Shown here piece by piece: positions 1-12,869 of a stretch of 64,000 nt of DNA. The number at the start of each line of letters is the position of its first letter. The first letter of the stretch is position 1. A program made the translations under genes and the position numbers. Below the pieces are notes generated by a model that did no database searches, was not told where the DNA came from, and saw nothing but the letters and a program-made list of their open reading frames with translations. The stretch lies in assembly GCA_029817715.1 (NCBI GenBank), contig JARUPY010000602.1, forward strand, positions 2,497,501 to 2,561,500, read 5' to 3'. The DNA is from Melastoma dodecandrum. Lineage: Eukaryota > Streptophyta > Magnoliopsida > Myrtales > Melastomataceae.

Positions 1-3000
1 CTCTGCCAAGGAGTGAGAGCTAAACGGATGGGAAATGTGATGCACTTTACTCATTTGAGATGAGCTTTCTAAGGCCTTTGATGGTTGCGAGCTATTTGAA
101 GGAGCAGGACTCTGGGACTTGACAGCATCATTAGTTTCTTCACGAGGAATATGATCTGACAGAGACACGCCACTTCCAAGAGTGTCTGGCTCTGACAAAG
201 TTACAGATAAAACCACCTGCTCACAGTTTTGTGGCCCTTCCTTCAAACTGGTGCTTCGTACAATTTCTTCGTCGGATAACTTCAAGTTAACATATTCAGA
301 TATAATGTCTTGGACATCTGGCCTCCTACCACTGCCATGTCTATCAAGAGTGTTAGAGAAAATCTCTCTAAGTTCATTTGCAATGTCCATGTCCGGATCG
401 CAGAGGACTTTCTCGAGCTTACGAACCCCGAATGAGAAGGCACTTCTTATTCGGAAAAAGCTACCTGTGACAGCACAAAAGGGCGTACATAAATAGGAGC
501 ATGATACATTATCAGAGCTATGACTGAAAACTTTTCTCGCTAACCTGGATAACAAGTACTCCAGGAAGTCACTCAACGATTAGCAAAAAATATTATGAAA
601 AAATAAGGAAAACACTATATCCAGTTCAAGACACGTTCTAGGAAAAACCAATCACTTAAAAAATTTCAACATATCTGGCTGCCATCCTGTTCTTAATAGT
701 GGAGCACAATAAAATAAATTTCTAAAAGTTTAGACAGATTACCACCATAATTCATCCCCAAGATAAGCCTGAAAATAGAAAGAACAATGAAGGCACAGAA
801 GAAACCCCCATCAGGTGCTCCCTGAATAGGTTATGGAGTGGCTACCTTTGCTGACACTTCTCCCAAGGTTATTGGTTTCTTTCAATGGATCCACTATATT
901 GAGGTGCTTAGGGACAAAGGTTCGCCCATGAGGTCCATATCCATTTGAAGGAACAGAGAACTTCTCCACGCATTCCTTCAGCAATTCATTACTGAGTAAC
1001 AGTTCTCTACCATCATTTTCTGGTGTTTCAACTGTACACAGAAAACGGAAGATCCTCAAAATAATAATAAGGCAAACTGTCAGCCCTTTAAAGAATGATG
1101 AAGTGCTCACCAACAAATTCAGGCAACGAGGCTATAAGAACCGGACCACTCAGACTGACACAATATTTATCCCAATCAAACTTGCTATAGTAGTCCAAAA
1201 ACCTGTGCAAAACCTATCAACACAAGTAACAACCTGGTCTTATTAATGACCATAATAATCAGCTTATTACCCAACCAAAATAAATTTTCACACAGAACTC
1301 ACTGCAAGAGGAGCGTCCAGGGATGCATGGAAAAGATGGAAGATATATAACACCAAAGTCTCCAACGCATATGTGGAGATTAACCCATGATGAGCGCCAA
1401 GGATACGGCTCTCATAATAACACCAAGCCTTAACCAGGATAATGCTACGTTTAAACAGGTGATCTTTCCCGATGACCCGATCTATCTGCAAGACAGGAGC
1501 AAAACTAATATATCCTTCAAATGCAACCTCTCCATGAGCTACATGTGACCATTAAAAACATACGACAAAATGCAAGCTACACTACTAACTTATATTAAAA
1601 AAATGTAGAACATGCTATGATATTTGCAATCGTATGGACCAATTATTCCTTTCAACAACCAATGTTTACTCGTAGCTAACCCAGGTAGAGACTTGTGCAG
1701 CTTTACTTGTTGAAGTATTCACACAGTAGTGACCATACTAGAAGGCTATAAGACAAGCATTCGACTGATAAAAAGAAAGGCCTATAATTCTACAATTCCC
1801 TGTTTATAGAACTGCAAGTAATTACGTCTCTAAACCACCCAAATCTGTAATGTGATTATGAATTGCAGTCCCCCTTTTTCCCCGGCATTTGATTCAGAAA
1901 TGTCTGCATCGCCATGGCTAACATAGATCTAAACGCTCATCAAGTCAATGAAGCAAAAGCAATTAGATGCACTGATTGGCACAGAGTAGCGCATCTTGTC
2001 CACTTCATAACAGATACTTCTCCATATAAAAAAAGATATCTTACCTGCTCAAGGAAACATAACGTACAGAGTCCTCCTATCTGATTGAAAGATATATCTA
2101 CTACAATATTCTGAATAATACATTTCACGAGTTTGACCTGCAACAGCAGAACTTCATATTAAGTAAGCATGTTATTCACCAGATTGACGAGTTTGACCTA
2201 ACAGGTCGAGTTGAAGATTCAACATAAGCATTTCTTTCTGGAAAGCAAAACAAGAAAATTAAAGATATCACCAGCTGGAAAAAAAAAATATGATATTAAT
2301 AATCAAACAACGTACTCAAAACCAGCTTGAAAGAGAACCTAGAAGTACATCTGCATTCATTAATTATGAGACGAACTTAACAAAAATCCCCAGGAAGAAT
2401 TTGCAAGCCATTGGATTAATCCATTTAGCAAGCAGCGAGCTCCCCTTTAATCTTAAACCTTTAAAATAAGACAAAATGGATAACACATAATCTCCAGCAA
2501 GATTCAAGAAAATAACAAATTTCCAGAATCAGAAAGCATAGAATTCATCAAGTACATCCTGACAATATGATATGGTATTTCACAGTAATTGCGGCATGAT
2601 ACTTTGCCTAAAGGCTCTAAATTAGTTTATGGTCCTGCTCTTTTTCAGTACTGACAAAAGCTGCAGCCACATTATTCAGAGCCATGCAACACAAAAGTAG
2701 AAATTCTTCTTTAAAGAATAAAGTCCCAAAAAAAGCGGTTAATCCAATTAGGGTACTGTGCGCAATTTTTTATTTTTTATTTGGTAATCAAAATAAAAGG
2801 AGAGGGTACTGTGAGCAGTTGAATCGAAAGTTACATCAATAACTTAGAATAATGAACTCTTGCATGAACCACCTAAAACTTCTTTGACAATAGAATCGAA
2901 CCTCTGCCCATATTAACTGAACATCCTTCACCAAAAACTCTGCTTCTTCATTTTGATCTTCACTTTCAAGAACTGCAAAGACATTATGGGCCAGTGTGTC

Positions 3001-4404
3001 TTCAGCATTTATCCCTCCAAAGGCAGTCAGGTCAATATCTCCATCGGGCAGATATGTTTTCAAAGGAACTGAACCGAACGGAAATACCTGTCAGTGGTAA
3101 AGTGTCTGAGACTGAAGAAACTTGATTTTCCAAGAAGAGCTACTATGTCTATACGAAATGGATGCAACTTCCTCTAAATTATGCAATTCCAGATTTAATG
3201 CTGAATGATTCTGACACAATCAATGATAACGCTGGAAGATTCTGACATAATTATGCTACCTGGAGACTATATCATATAAAATATAAATAAGAAAGGAAAT
3301 TTCTGCACTACTCAACCCGTTGCTATCAGCAATCAAATTGGCATCTTTCTTCCACCAAATAATGAATTCCTTCATAGTTTGTCGTCCAAAAAAAGGTCGT
3401 TACTATAGGCAATTTACAGTCAACCAGATCGTCTTTCATGGAAGAAGTCCTTAAAACAGGCAGAACTCGTATATGATAGAACCATGACCAAAATAATCTT
3501 TAAGATTATTCTGGTACCATATTGATACCAACATATGTACTATCCATCAATTTGTAGTGATAGACATGACATCAAACTACTTTCTGCATCATACAGGCAG
3601 TAACTGGTGATCCTCAGCTCAAAGAGATGATGACCACAACTACGTCCCGCTCTTGGAAGGTCATATCCCTAGACTCATCCGCATGCTAGAAAAACCTTAA
3701 CCCAAATATCTGGCTCAAGATATTAATGCCCAGAAAGTGCAACCCACCCAATATTTCTATCTGACGACATTACAAAAGCTTGACTTGATGGGGACATAAA
3801 TTTGAGCGTCCCATTGTTTCAATCCATAATAAAGGAAGAAAATTAATGCAGAAAACTTCATCCGTCCCCTAAGAAAATCTAGTGATAATGATAAGAATTC
3901 ACTCTACTAAGATACAAAATCATCAATTTGGCCCCTTCCTTTCCCAAACTCGCAAAAGAAGAAACTAAACTTAAGGCTAGAAAGGAACAACACAAACACA
4001 AATTGGACATCGCTTTGATCATTAATCCCATCACCGAACACCCAAATCGCATGCATGTCCCCGTTTTAAGAACTAATATAATTTCGGCAGCAGGAACGCT
4101 CGACCTAACCGAAACGCGGATAAAGGGAAAATGAAAAAAAAATCGCCATCACCTCGCAACCGAGACATCTCCTGATGAGACGCTGTATGTAGTCGATGAC
4201 AGCAGCCCTCCGAACCTCGGACGCGGAATTCGGCTGAATCCTATCGATTAACCCCCGCATCACCTCCTCCGCCTTTTCCAAGCACTCCGCCCTGATCACC
4301 CCCCGGCCAGGAGACGAAGACGACGACGACGCCTCAGCCTCCAGCGACCGTTCCTCTACTACCGCCCCGTCCGATTCAGTCGACCAGTCGAGAAGATCGC
4401 CCAT
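1..4404 (-). CDS. PAP/OAS1-type nucleotidyltransferase (non-canonical poly(A)/terminal uridylyl transferase family), 3' end beyond window
   Basis: Seven exons join in phase on the minus strand: 4404-4153, 3087-2902, 2137-2045, 1485-1303, 1213-1111, 1031-846 and 464 to the window edge. The start ATG at 4404 opens an acidic, serine-rich leader. Exon 2 begins VFPFGSVPLKTYLPDGDIDL, which holds the G-S loop and the paired aspartates (DGDID) that bind metal in DNA polymerase beta-type nucleotidyltransferases. Exons 3-5 give the central and PAP/OAS1 substrate-binding region (IDRVIGKDHLFKRSIIL, then FLDYYSKFDWDKYCVSLSGP). Exon 7 encodes SFGVRKLEKVL followed by a long polar serine-rich tail, as in plant members of this family. 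The role in RNA 3' tailing is inferred from the family; the individual substrate is unknown. The stop codon lies left of position 1. Confidence 0.88.
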
Positions 4405-4751
4405 GGGGCGCCGCCGACTCAGAATCCCCCGCCGACCCCGCCGCCGTCCGATGCAGGCAACCTAAACACCCGTGGTAACCAGTCGGAAGGGAAAGGCGAC
4501 TCCACCGGAAGGACGGGAATCGGACCGCCGGAGAAACGAAGGAGACGATCGTTGAACTGACGAAACTGATTTCTTTTTCTTTTTCCCCCTTATTTTCCCA
4601 AATTTTCGACTCATCGCGCACCGTTAATTTATTATTTTCGTTTTTTTTTTAAATAATTTATTTACCATTTAATACCATCAAAGACATTTTATAATATTTT
4701 TTTTAAATTGATCGCGTCAAGTCTTATAGTTATGATGTAAAATAATTGATT

Positions 4752-4768
4752 GGGGGGGGGGGGGGGGG
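4752..4768. repeat. Homopolymer tract, 17 G
   Basis: Uninterrupted run of 17 G on the plus strand in AT-rich intergenic DNA. Confidence 0.9.
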
Positions 4769-6382
4769 ACGCATTTCAATGAGTAAAGTAAGTCATTAAA
4801 TATTTACCCCCCATCCCCATGAATTTAAGTTATTAAAGGAACTCTCCAACTCACTTAATGACACACACTCTTATCATTAAGGCCATTTATTTTGTTACGT
4901 ACCCTAACCTATGCAAATAAAAACAAAAAGGAAGTAAATTGTCAATAAATTTATTAATTTATAAAAATTTCTTATTCAATTAAATAGATAAATGAATTTT
5001 ATTAATTTAGCATTAATATCATAAAATTGTAATTAATAATTATGTTTTTACTATTCTGATAACAAAACCTTGAGAAATAATAAGTAGCTTATTTATACAT
5101 AATTAATAATATATATTTTATAAAATTAATTTTATATATCTAAAGGGTTGGAATTCCTTTTTGAGGTGGGAATTACATTAGAAATAGAGTTTCATTTCAA
5201 AATCCTAACAAAACACAAAAATAGAAATAAAATCATAGAATTAATTATAATCCTTATCATTTCTAGATACTCGTGAAAACGTCTTCAAAACTTAATAATA
5301 AAAGGCGTCGTCTTAAGGCCCATTATGAAGAAATCAATGCGTCTTGGGCTTTTCATTCTTCTGTAGCGGCCGTTTGGACCAGAAATTTTCAATTAGTCAC
5401 AGGAGAGATGTCCGTGGAATAATAGAAGTTTTCGTCTGTCCTAAAAACATTGGATCGCGAGGGAAAAGGGAGGCTCCTGAGCTCATTATGCTACATAAAA
5501 CTTTATTGGAAAAGTTTATTAGAAATAATATTTGTGGCAGTTTTAATATATATTTTTCTACTCATTTCGAACCTTCGATAGTGAACATAACATTAGAAGA
5601 CTTTTAAGGTTCTTCCCAACCATTTCAAAGTTTTATGACGAGAATATTTAACAAAAAAAAAGATCAAATTCAAGTTAGGACCATTATGTTGCCATCACAC
5701 TCATCCTTATTACAAAATGAAGTATCGTAACGTATCTACTTAAACTGACTTATACAATGTGACGTATTTTATTGGAACATATGAAATAATAAACCAGTTA
5801 AAGTAAATAAACTAAAACCCTTGTGTCCCCCGTTCCTGGGTTGGCGAATGATGATTAATTAGCTTCTTTTTTTAAGTATAAGTGTAAGGAAAAGGTAAAC
5901 TATAGGTCTTGAGGTTAACTTAAACTAATCATATAGGTAGGTGGGGGCGTGGGGAATTACATAGTTGGTCCCCAATCGCCAACACTCCAACTTTATCCAC
6001 ATAAATCGAGAAAGTTGCTACACCATTTTCTTTCTATATGAAAAGGTATGAATAATTTCTATTCGAACAAAGAGCTGTATGGTCACTAAAAGTTTTACAT
6101 AATTATATATTTTTTTATATAATTAAGATATTCTTGAACAAGTTCAAAGGTTATTCAAACTCGATACATTCCCTTATGATCTTCGTAAGATTACACATCT
6201 CACGAGGAATGAGTCAGTTAGGCCCTCCAAATTTATGGCCTAACAGACGGACTCTCATTTTTTTAGCCCTTAATAATATAATTGATTTGTTTATATTCCC
6301 TAAGGACATGGGAGTCCTCGGAACTTGATGTACTCTTTGTGATGTTATCAATCTAGTCCTGCATTGTTACCTAACCAAATGT

Positions 6383-6407
6383 CCCCCCCCCCCCCCCCCC
6401 CCCCCCC
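6383..6407. repeat. Homopolymer tract, 25 C
   Basis: Uninterrupted run of 25 C on the plus strand, the longest homopolymer G/C tract in the window. Confidence 0.9.
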
Positions 6408-7015
6408 GCGTACGATGGAAACGTATCGACTTTGAATGTCACAAGTCCATCACATTTAGAGTATGCAAAAACAAAAAAAAAACATTTCAATACATATCTC
6501 ATTCGCATATCCTAAAAGCAGAGGCCGATATAATGAAGTTCGGACCAAATTGGAGTTAATTAATCAAAGCATGGTACAATGCCATCAAATGCAAACTACT
6601 TAACTACTCTTGGCATCTTTCTTTCCACATAACTATTATTTGGAAGAAGGTTTTATTTTATTTTTTTGGAATATTGTGTTCCACCAATGTGGACCACCTC
6701 TGATTGGCACAAACACAAAGAAACTGATAAAAATAATAATCACCATTCATGGGACAATTCCCTTTCCTAATTTAAAAAATAATAATAATTCGACCGACCA
6801 AAACCCACGACCCGATCTCTTTAACCAACTTTTGCACATGACCTCCCCTCCGAAAAAAAAAACAAATATTAAGTACGATTGAGATTAATTCCAGTCTCAT
6901 GTTCAATGTTTTATGATCATGTCAACAAAAATATCCATCACGCGACTCGTAACGGTGCCGAAAACGAGACACGTGTTGATTGCATATGCTAATGATCTTA
7001 TTGGGCGAACCCTTA

Positions 7016-7089
7016 TAAAAAGACTGCTGCATCAAAGGTTTAAAAGTTGTAAATAAAAAGACTGCTGCATCAAAGGTTTAAAAGTTGTA
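7016..7089. repeat. Two-copy tandem repeat, 38 bp period
   Basis: The unit AAAAAGACTGCTGCATCAAA plus GGTTTAAAAGTTGTA occurs twice in direct succession with no mismatch that I can see, separated by AAT. It looks like a recent local duplication. Confidence 0.85.
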
Positions 7090-8480
7090 TTTACTAATAT
7101 GTTTAACTCCTAAAAACACAATTGACACTTCGGACAGCACGCGGGAGCCTGCATTTTTATCGCCATCTCCTTTGTACTTGCATGAAAAAGAATAACTTGT
7201 TTAAGTCTATGGGAATAAATAAATTAGAGGGAAAAGAAACAAGTGTGTCGCCAGATATTGTGGTGGTGGTCCAAATCCGTTTTATGACCCCTCGTGACCT
7301 GTTCCACGATAAGCATCGTGACGATGATACTCGATAAGAATCGTTCGGAGGGGCGAGTCATAGCATGACCACGGAACTGAGTTCGAGAGATCGCGAATTA
7401 TCGGGATACAGCTTATGTCAAGGTGCGCGAAATGAAAGACCAGGAGAGAGAGATTATCTGGTTGTTGATTATAGAAGGAGCGGAGGGAAACTTATGTCTG
7501 TGTACGAGTTCAAGGGAGGGAAAGGCGAGAAAAGGCAGGATTTAAAATGTTCACGTTACTATTCAACCAAAGGTAAAACATAAAATATGCCCAACTTGGG
7601 GGTCTTATTAATTTGCACATTATGTTAGGGAACGCACTGCCAATAAGGTCTCAGAGGGTTGTTAAAGAATCTCTCAGCAGTATCGTCGAGGATGAACGAA
7701 AGAGTATATTATCGAGACATCGATAATGGTTTGACGGATGAATGGGAACCGATCTTAACTATGTTTATATCGTTTTTACAACATTTTCCGATAATTTTAT
7801 CTCTATTTCATCGCTGCTATCATTTGTTAGCCTCTTTCAGCTATCTAATTGTGAATTTATGCCAAATTGGAATATATATTACATGAGTTGGATTCGAAGA
7901 AAAGCTAAAAAGAAAGGGAATTGCTTTGGAAAAGGGATATATTTCATTAATCTGGCCCTTGATCAGTACCACTACAACTAATCATCACAATGTTCCTTTT
8001 GATAGTCCCCCTATAATTGAACCCCCCCTCTCGCCCTTCATTAGCATTAAAAAAATCCCGATTAATCGCAGTGCTTAATGTAATATTTTGTCTAAATCAC
8101 TCCGTGTTGAGTTTTGGGATATAAAATAACTCAGGCGACATTAGGAGGATATATGTTAGCGTGAGGCACCCATGATAAGGTTTTGGTAAACAAGTGCACC
8201 CTTAAACTACCCGTTAAGAGGTTAATGTTTTAAATTTAATGATTTAACATTTAACACGTTATTATTCTGTACCTAAAATTAATGAGTACATTCACGAATC
8301 TTTCTTTTCTCAAGGAAGAGAGAGATTCCTCCTCCCAAAAAGAAAAAGAAGAAGCTAAATTATTATGTTTAACGAACAATCTAATATACATATGATAAAA
8401 GTTATTGAGTACTAACTAAATGGAAAGCTTTTCGTGGCCACGGAGCATCAAACATCCCCTGAAAAGAGAAAAGAATGGGG
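7090..8480. other. Intergenic DNA without a recognised gene
   Basis: Short open frames in all directions but no protein motif that I recognise. It lies between the 38-bp tandem repeat and the first repeat of the Copia remnant. Confidence 0.4.
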
Positions 8481-9900
8481 TGTTGGGTATTTTTGGTATG
8501 AATATGCGGAAGTGAAAATAAATTCTAATTTTATTTCTGAAAAACGACTTTCATTCTCCTCTTCAGATATATCTATTTATAACCTAAAAAGCATAAAACT
8601 AATATCTCATAAATATCTTCAAAAATATTATTCTAATCATAAAATCTAAACTAAACATAACAACAAAAATATCATTATCCCAACCATCTCATCCTTAATG
8701 TTTTGATGTCAACACCAAGATTTTCTCTTATCTTCGAGTTCTCTTGGACCTTCTCATTGTTTTTACGGAAACCGTACCTTTGACATATGGGAATTCTGCA
8801 TTCTCAATCATCACTCTCAATTTGCTAGACTTGTCCAGTCTCACTGCTCAAATCTGGCGTCATGTGATTTGTACAACCATTGTCTATCAACCAAGTACGA
8901 TCTCGTACCGTTGCAGAGATACACGTTCCTCTTGAGAAGCTTCATTGTTTGGTCATGCTTTCTCCACATGACCAAGTTGTTGGCATGACTTGCATCGTAC
9001 ATTCGTTCTAAAGAAACAACGATTTTTAGGATGCTTATCCTTCTTACAGTGAGGGCATGGAGAAAATTTTCTTCACCTTGGCTTATCTTCTTGTCTATTC
9101 TCCCTATGAGATCTAGATTGTCTAGCAACATAGGCACCTTTTTTATCTTTATGATTTGCATCATCTTCTTGTTGTATCAACCTTCTCTGTTCTTAAACTT
9201 GAAATGCATGGATGAGCTCGGTCAACGTGTTTTCTGACAAATCTTTGGAGTTTTTAAGAGATGATATCTTCGACTCAAATCTTTCTAGCAAACTTACCAG
9301 TACTTTCTCTACAATTTTGCTATCAGGCAATTCCTCTCCAAGAAGCCGAATTTTGTTTATTATCGCCAAAAGTCTATCAGCATACTCTTTGACGATCTCA
9401 CTTTCTTTCCTCTACACATGCTCGAAGTCTCTTTTTAAATTCACAATCTACATACGATGCGTTCTGCTGCTGCCCATAAACTCCTCCTGTAACTTGTCTC
9501 ACACGTCCTTAGAAGTCTCACATGCCATAATTCTTATGAAAATCACATATGAGACCATAGAAAAAATGTAGAACAATGCCTTTGAAGCATTTGTTGACTC
9601 CTTCTCATGGCGGATTTGATTCAAGGTCGGATTATTACTAAAGGTATTATTCTGTTGCTATTGTTGGGGTATTTTTTGTATGAATATGTGAAAGCGAAAG
9701 TACGATGTAATTTTATTTCGGAAAAAACGGCTTATATTCTCGTCTTTCGGAGAGATTTTATTTATAACCTAAAAAACATAAAACTAATGTCTCCCGGAGA
9801 AGACTAGGGTTACAGCTTTGGAATTCCCCAATCGGGACTTCGGGTTTTAAATAATGACGTTCCCCGAGACTATAAACGAAAAATGTAATTACCCCTTATT
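8481..9900 (-). mobile_element. Degraded Ty1/Copia retrotransposon remnant (gag, zinc knuckle, start of protease)
   Basis: Read on the minus strand, 9590-9210 encodes a UBN2-type Copia gag (STNASKALFYIFSMVS, IRIMACETSKDV, DKLQEEFMGSSRT, EYADRLLAIINKIRLLGEEL) broken by in-frame stops. About 9060-8960 gives a zinc knuckle, CKSCQQLGHVEKA. About 8890-8840 gives the start of the aspartic protease as DNGCTNHMTPD, with the usual DSG reading DNG. Two direct repeats, 8481-8635 and 9662-9797, share TGTTGGG(G)TATTTTT and about 130 bp of similar sequence, so they are probably LTR remnants. Integrase and reverse transcriptase are absent. The element is dead. Confidence 0.75.
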
Positions 9901-10802
9901 AATTCACGTAATACGATGAATTCTTCTTGCAAAATGAATAGCATATCACTAGAATATGTGGTACGGACAGACCAACAACAATATGATATTAACCCTCATT
10001 TTTTTAATTAAAACTAGAATCGTATAATTTTATCATTTTTAATAAGAGAGCTTCCTACATTTTCTTAGCAAAGAGTATATTATATTATAAGGACATGAAT
10101 TTAACCAAATTTTTTTTATAGATTTTTAAAAAGGGTAAAAATGCAATGAACAGAGAGTAATTTGTAAGAATAATTCTATTAATGTAATAATAATACAAAA
10201 AAGAGGAGATCCGGGTGAGGTCGCCCACGAGAAGAACGGGGATGTCCGTACTAGATTACAGGTCATATGTTAATTGTCATGCGTGTTCCCCCACCCACCA
10301 AGGCAATTGGGGTTGTCTAATTGAGGAATTATTCTTTAGCAATTGTGGAAACAAGCACCTAACTTTTCTCAGGTCCTTCCCTTTCCTCTGGTAGCCAACG
10401 AGCCCGGCCACCAACACGGATGGACGTCCTCCAACCCGAGCTTGGCTCCGGTAACGGACCATCAGGGGAAGGGTTCGCGCGTGCAAGGCCGTCTCATGGC
10501 AGTAACACACATCACGCGGGATATACTCGGGAGGGCCGGCCGCGGCAAGATATATTTTATCTCATTTTTCTTTTGGTTAAGACGTTGCCGCGTGGCTTCG
10601 AATATGGAAACCTTGCTAGTGCGTCGGGGGACGAATCTCCGCATCGTTCGATTGATCCGTGGTTCGTGTGCACGGCTACAATAACGAGATCTCGACTAAA
10701 GTTTATGAATTAAAAAATTTAGGGGACATTTCATGTCTGGCCACGAACAAATCATTCCGTTCTCTCCTTTTTCCTCTTTGCCCTTCCACTCCATGTAAAG
10801 GG
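9901..10802. other. Intergenic DNA with a GC-richer patch
   Basis: About 10330-10690 is noticeably more GC-rich than its surroundings and is open in several frames, but no frame gives a protein I recognise and no splice structure is convincing. It may be an old gene fragment. Confidence 0.35.
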
Positions 10803-11043
10803 TGCTGGAGTTATGTGTGTAGGATTGGATAGGAAAGGAGAAGGTGCTAGCAGAACGTAGGTTATGTACTGCCGACCTTCTGTAGGATATATGAAACCTT
10901 CTGTAGAGCTGTTGCACCTACAAGGAGTGTTTTGGCTGCGATTTCTCTTTCTTTAAACTTTCTCTCTGACTTACATGAAATGTCTACACGTCCCTTTATA
11001 TATAGGGAGGAGTAGGAAAACCAAATGTCAGAAGAAACCGACA
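10803..11043 (-). repeat. 3' LTR of the gag-only element
   Basis: Direct repeat of 11859-12100. In element orientation it begins TGTCGGTTTC right after the GRG-rich end of gag and ends at ACTCCAGCA. Confidence 0.8.
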
Positions 11044-11860
11044 CCTTGCCACGAGACCTACCTCCGCGTCCTCTACCGTAGGACCTCCTGTTGTTTCCAT
11101 AACGTTCTTGCTTCTGCTCAGAAGCATTCAACTTCGCTTGAAATGCTTGCTCTACTGGGGCTGTGTACTTGCTGACTCGATTCTCATGTGCTTCTAGGTA
11201 ACCCATCAATTCATAGATAGAAACTTCTGCGAGATCCTTCATCTCATCAATCATGGTTACGACATGCTCAAACTTCTGTGGCAAGCTTCTAAAGATTTTC
11301 TTCACTATTTTTCGATCCGGAACAACTTCTTTGTAACTCTTCAATTGATTAAGGATTTTCACGATCCCTGAGAAGTAGTCTTTGTCTTTTTTGCATCTTT
11401 CATGGATAAATTGTAGAAGTCTCTCCAAAGGTTCTGCAGCTTTATAGAGATCACCTTATGTGACCCTTTGAACTCCTTCTTTAGGACCTCTCATGCTTCA
11501 TTCACCTTCTTCGGGCCGAATATCCTTGGGTAGATGGTTTTGCTTAAGGATTGTTGCAGAATCCGCAGAGCCATCTTCATGATGTTCTCCTTGTACGCCT
11601 TCTGCTCATCTTCTGTGGGGTTGATGACACCTTCTGCGGAAGTGTTGTCACATTCTGACAGAGAGATTCATTCTGGAACTTCTTCGTAGCCTTCCTCCAC
11701 AAGTTTCCATAAATCTTGCGAAAGGAAAATTGTATCCATTTGAGAACTCCAAGAGTTGAAGTGCTCACCATAGAAGATGGAGATTTGGTTGGGAGAAAAG
11801 GTGAAGAACATCTTGCCAGCGGATGCAGACATGACCTTCTGCGCTTTGATACCGAATTTG
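11044..11860 (-). pseudogene. Copia gag (UBN2 type), broken
   Basis: On the minus strand the frame opens near the primer site with MSASAGKMFFTFSPNQISIF, then LWKLVEEGYEEVPE followed by a stop. It resumes through RILQQSLSKTIYPRIFGPKK, then a one-base shift in the A-rich stretch near 11385-11392. The second open block (from 11428 down) reads DKDYFSGIVKILNQLKSYKE, RKIVKKIFRSLPQKFEHVV and ELMGYLEAHENRV, the core of Copia gag. It ends in a glycine/arginine-rich tail (YGRGRGGRSRGK) without a complete CCHC knuckle. At least one stop and one frameshift make it inactive as it stands. Confidence 0.75.
11845..11857 (-). other. Primer binding site (initiator Met tRNA type)
   Basis: The minus strand reads TCGGTATCAAAGC just inside the 5' LTR, close to the usual TGGTATCAGAGC of plant Copia elements. 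Confidence 0.65.
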
Positions 11861-12100
11861 TTGGGGGTTATGTGTGTAGGATTGGATAGGAATGGAGAAG
11901 TTGCTAGCAGAACGTATGTTATGTACTGCCGACAACCTTCTGTAGGATAGATGAAACCTTCTGTAGAGCTGTTGCACCTACAATGAATGTTTTGGCTGCG
12001 ATTTGTCTTTCTTTAAACTTTCTCTCTCACTTACATATGTCTACACGTCCCTTTATATACAGGGAAGAATAGGAAAACTAAATGTCAAAAGAAACCGACA
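11859..12100 (-). repeat. 5' LTR of the gag-only element
   Basis: Direct repeat of 10803-11043. It ends CCCCCAACA in element orientation, followed by the primer site. Confidence 0.8.
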
Positions 12101-12869
12101 CCTTAAATGACATATTTAATCATCTACTTAAATGTTTTGACCCACTTAAATAACATTTTCGTTACTAACTTTAATACCCATTAATCTTGATCATAAATTA
12201 CCTTCGACAAAGGGTACTAATTAGATAAATAAATAAATAAATAAAAACCATGTGCATTTATTTATAAAGAGATTGTATAAAATAATATACGGCTAAAAAA
12301 TTCCGTTTGAGTTAGATGATTTTTTTTTCCCTCCCCCACAAAGTGTTAAACAAGAAAGAACTTCAAGTATGGTCAAACTCGGGAGTTCCAAATCTCGTTG
12401 ATGTGGTGGACATCGAAACTTGCCGATTTAAGTACCGGGTGCAAATAGGGATTCGAAATATTTGGTTCAAACTAAAAGGAAAAGAAATGGAACATTAAAC
12501 ATGGAGCTGTCCGACTCCAACGTAATAAAAAGAAAAGAAATCATGTGGAGTAATGGTAGTAAGTACGGCATGTGCTAAGTTGAAATCAATTGCTCACCAC
12601 ACAATGTATGCTTCCATAATCTAAATATTGTATATAAAAATGGTGGTCGTGGTCGCGGTTGTGGTTGTGGGTGTGTGGTGATTATGCCGCTAATCCGAGT
12701 CCTTGTATTCCCCGATACAACAAGAAAAACACCAAAAGTAATAAAATAAGTTTAAGACATATCTCCTCCTACTCAAACCCTTCCATTCTTTCAAACCCAA
12801 TTTTAGTCACACACCACCACCAATTTTATTCCCTCCCCCTCCGTCTCTCCTGTCATCTAATCGCGTTGG
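12101..12869. other. Intergenic DNA, probable promoter and leader of the DTX53-like gene
   Basis: TATATAAA lies at 12631-12638. A pyrimidine-rich stretch that looks like a 5' untranslated leader runs to the ATG at 12870. Nothing else is recognised. Confidence 0.45.
12631..12638 (+). promoter_or_regulatory. TATA box candidate
   Basis: TATATAAA about 230 bp before the ATG at 12870, followed by a CT-rich leader-like stretch. Confidence 0.4.

Larger units (their letters stand above)
4405..7015. other. AT-rich intergenic DNA
   Basis: I see no gene here. The upstream flank of the nucleotidyltransferase gene lies next to 4405. The stretch is AT-rich and holds a run of 17 G at 4752-4768 and of 25 C at 6383-6407. 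Short open frames show no recognisable protein. Confidence 0.5.
10803..12100 (-). mobile_element. Small gag-only Copia-type LTR element (TR-GAG-like), minus strand
   Basis: Two direct LTRs, 11859-12100 (5' LTR, 242 bp) and 10803-11043 (3' LTR, 241 bp), flank about 815 bp. By eye they differ at about 13 bases and two small indels, roughly 94% identical. On the minus strand the LTR starts TGTCGG and ends CAACA or CAGCA. Directly inside the 5' LTR is TCGGTATCAAAGC, resembling the initiator-Met tRNA primer site of Copia elements. The interior encodes only gag. No protease, integrase or reverse transcriptase is present. I see no clear 5-bp target duplication (flanks AAGGG and CCTTA). Whole element about 1.3 kb. 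Confidence 0.8.

Noticed and set aside
10343..10713. Possible gene in the GC-richer patch
   Set aside because: Open in three frames, no recognised motif, no splice or promoter support. Kept only as a described stretch.
10798..12105. 5-bp target duplication for the gag-only LTR element
   Set aside because: The flanks AAGGG and CCTTA do not match directly; they are only partly complementary, which is not a target duplication.
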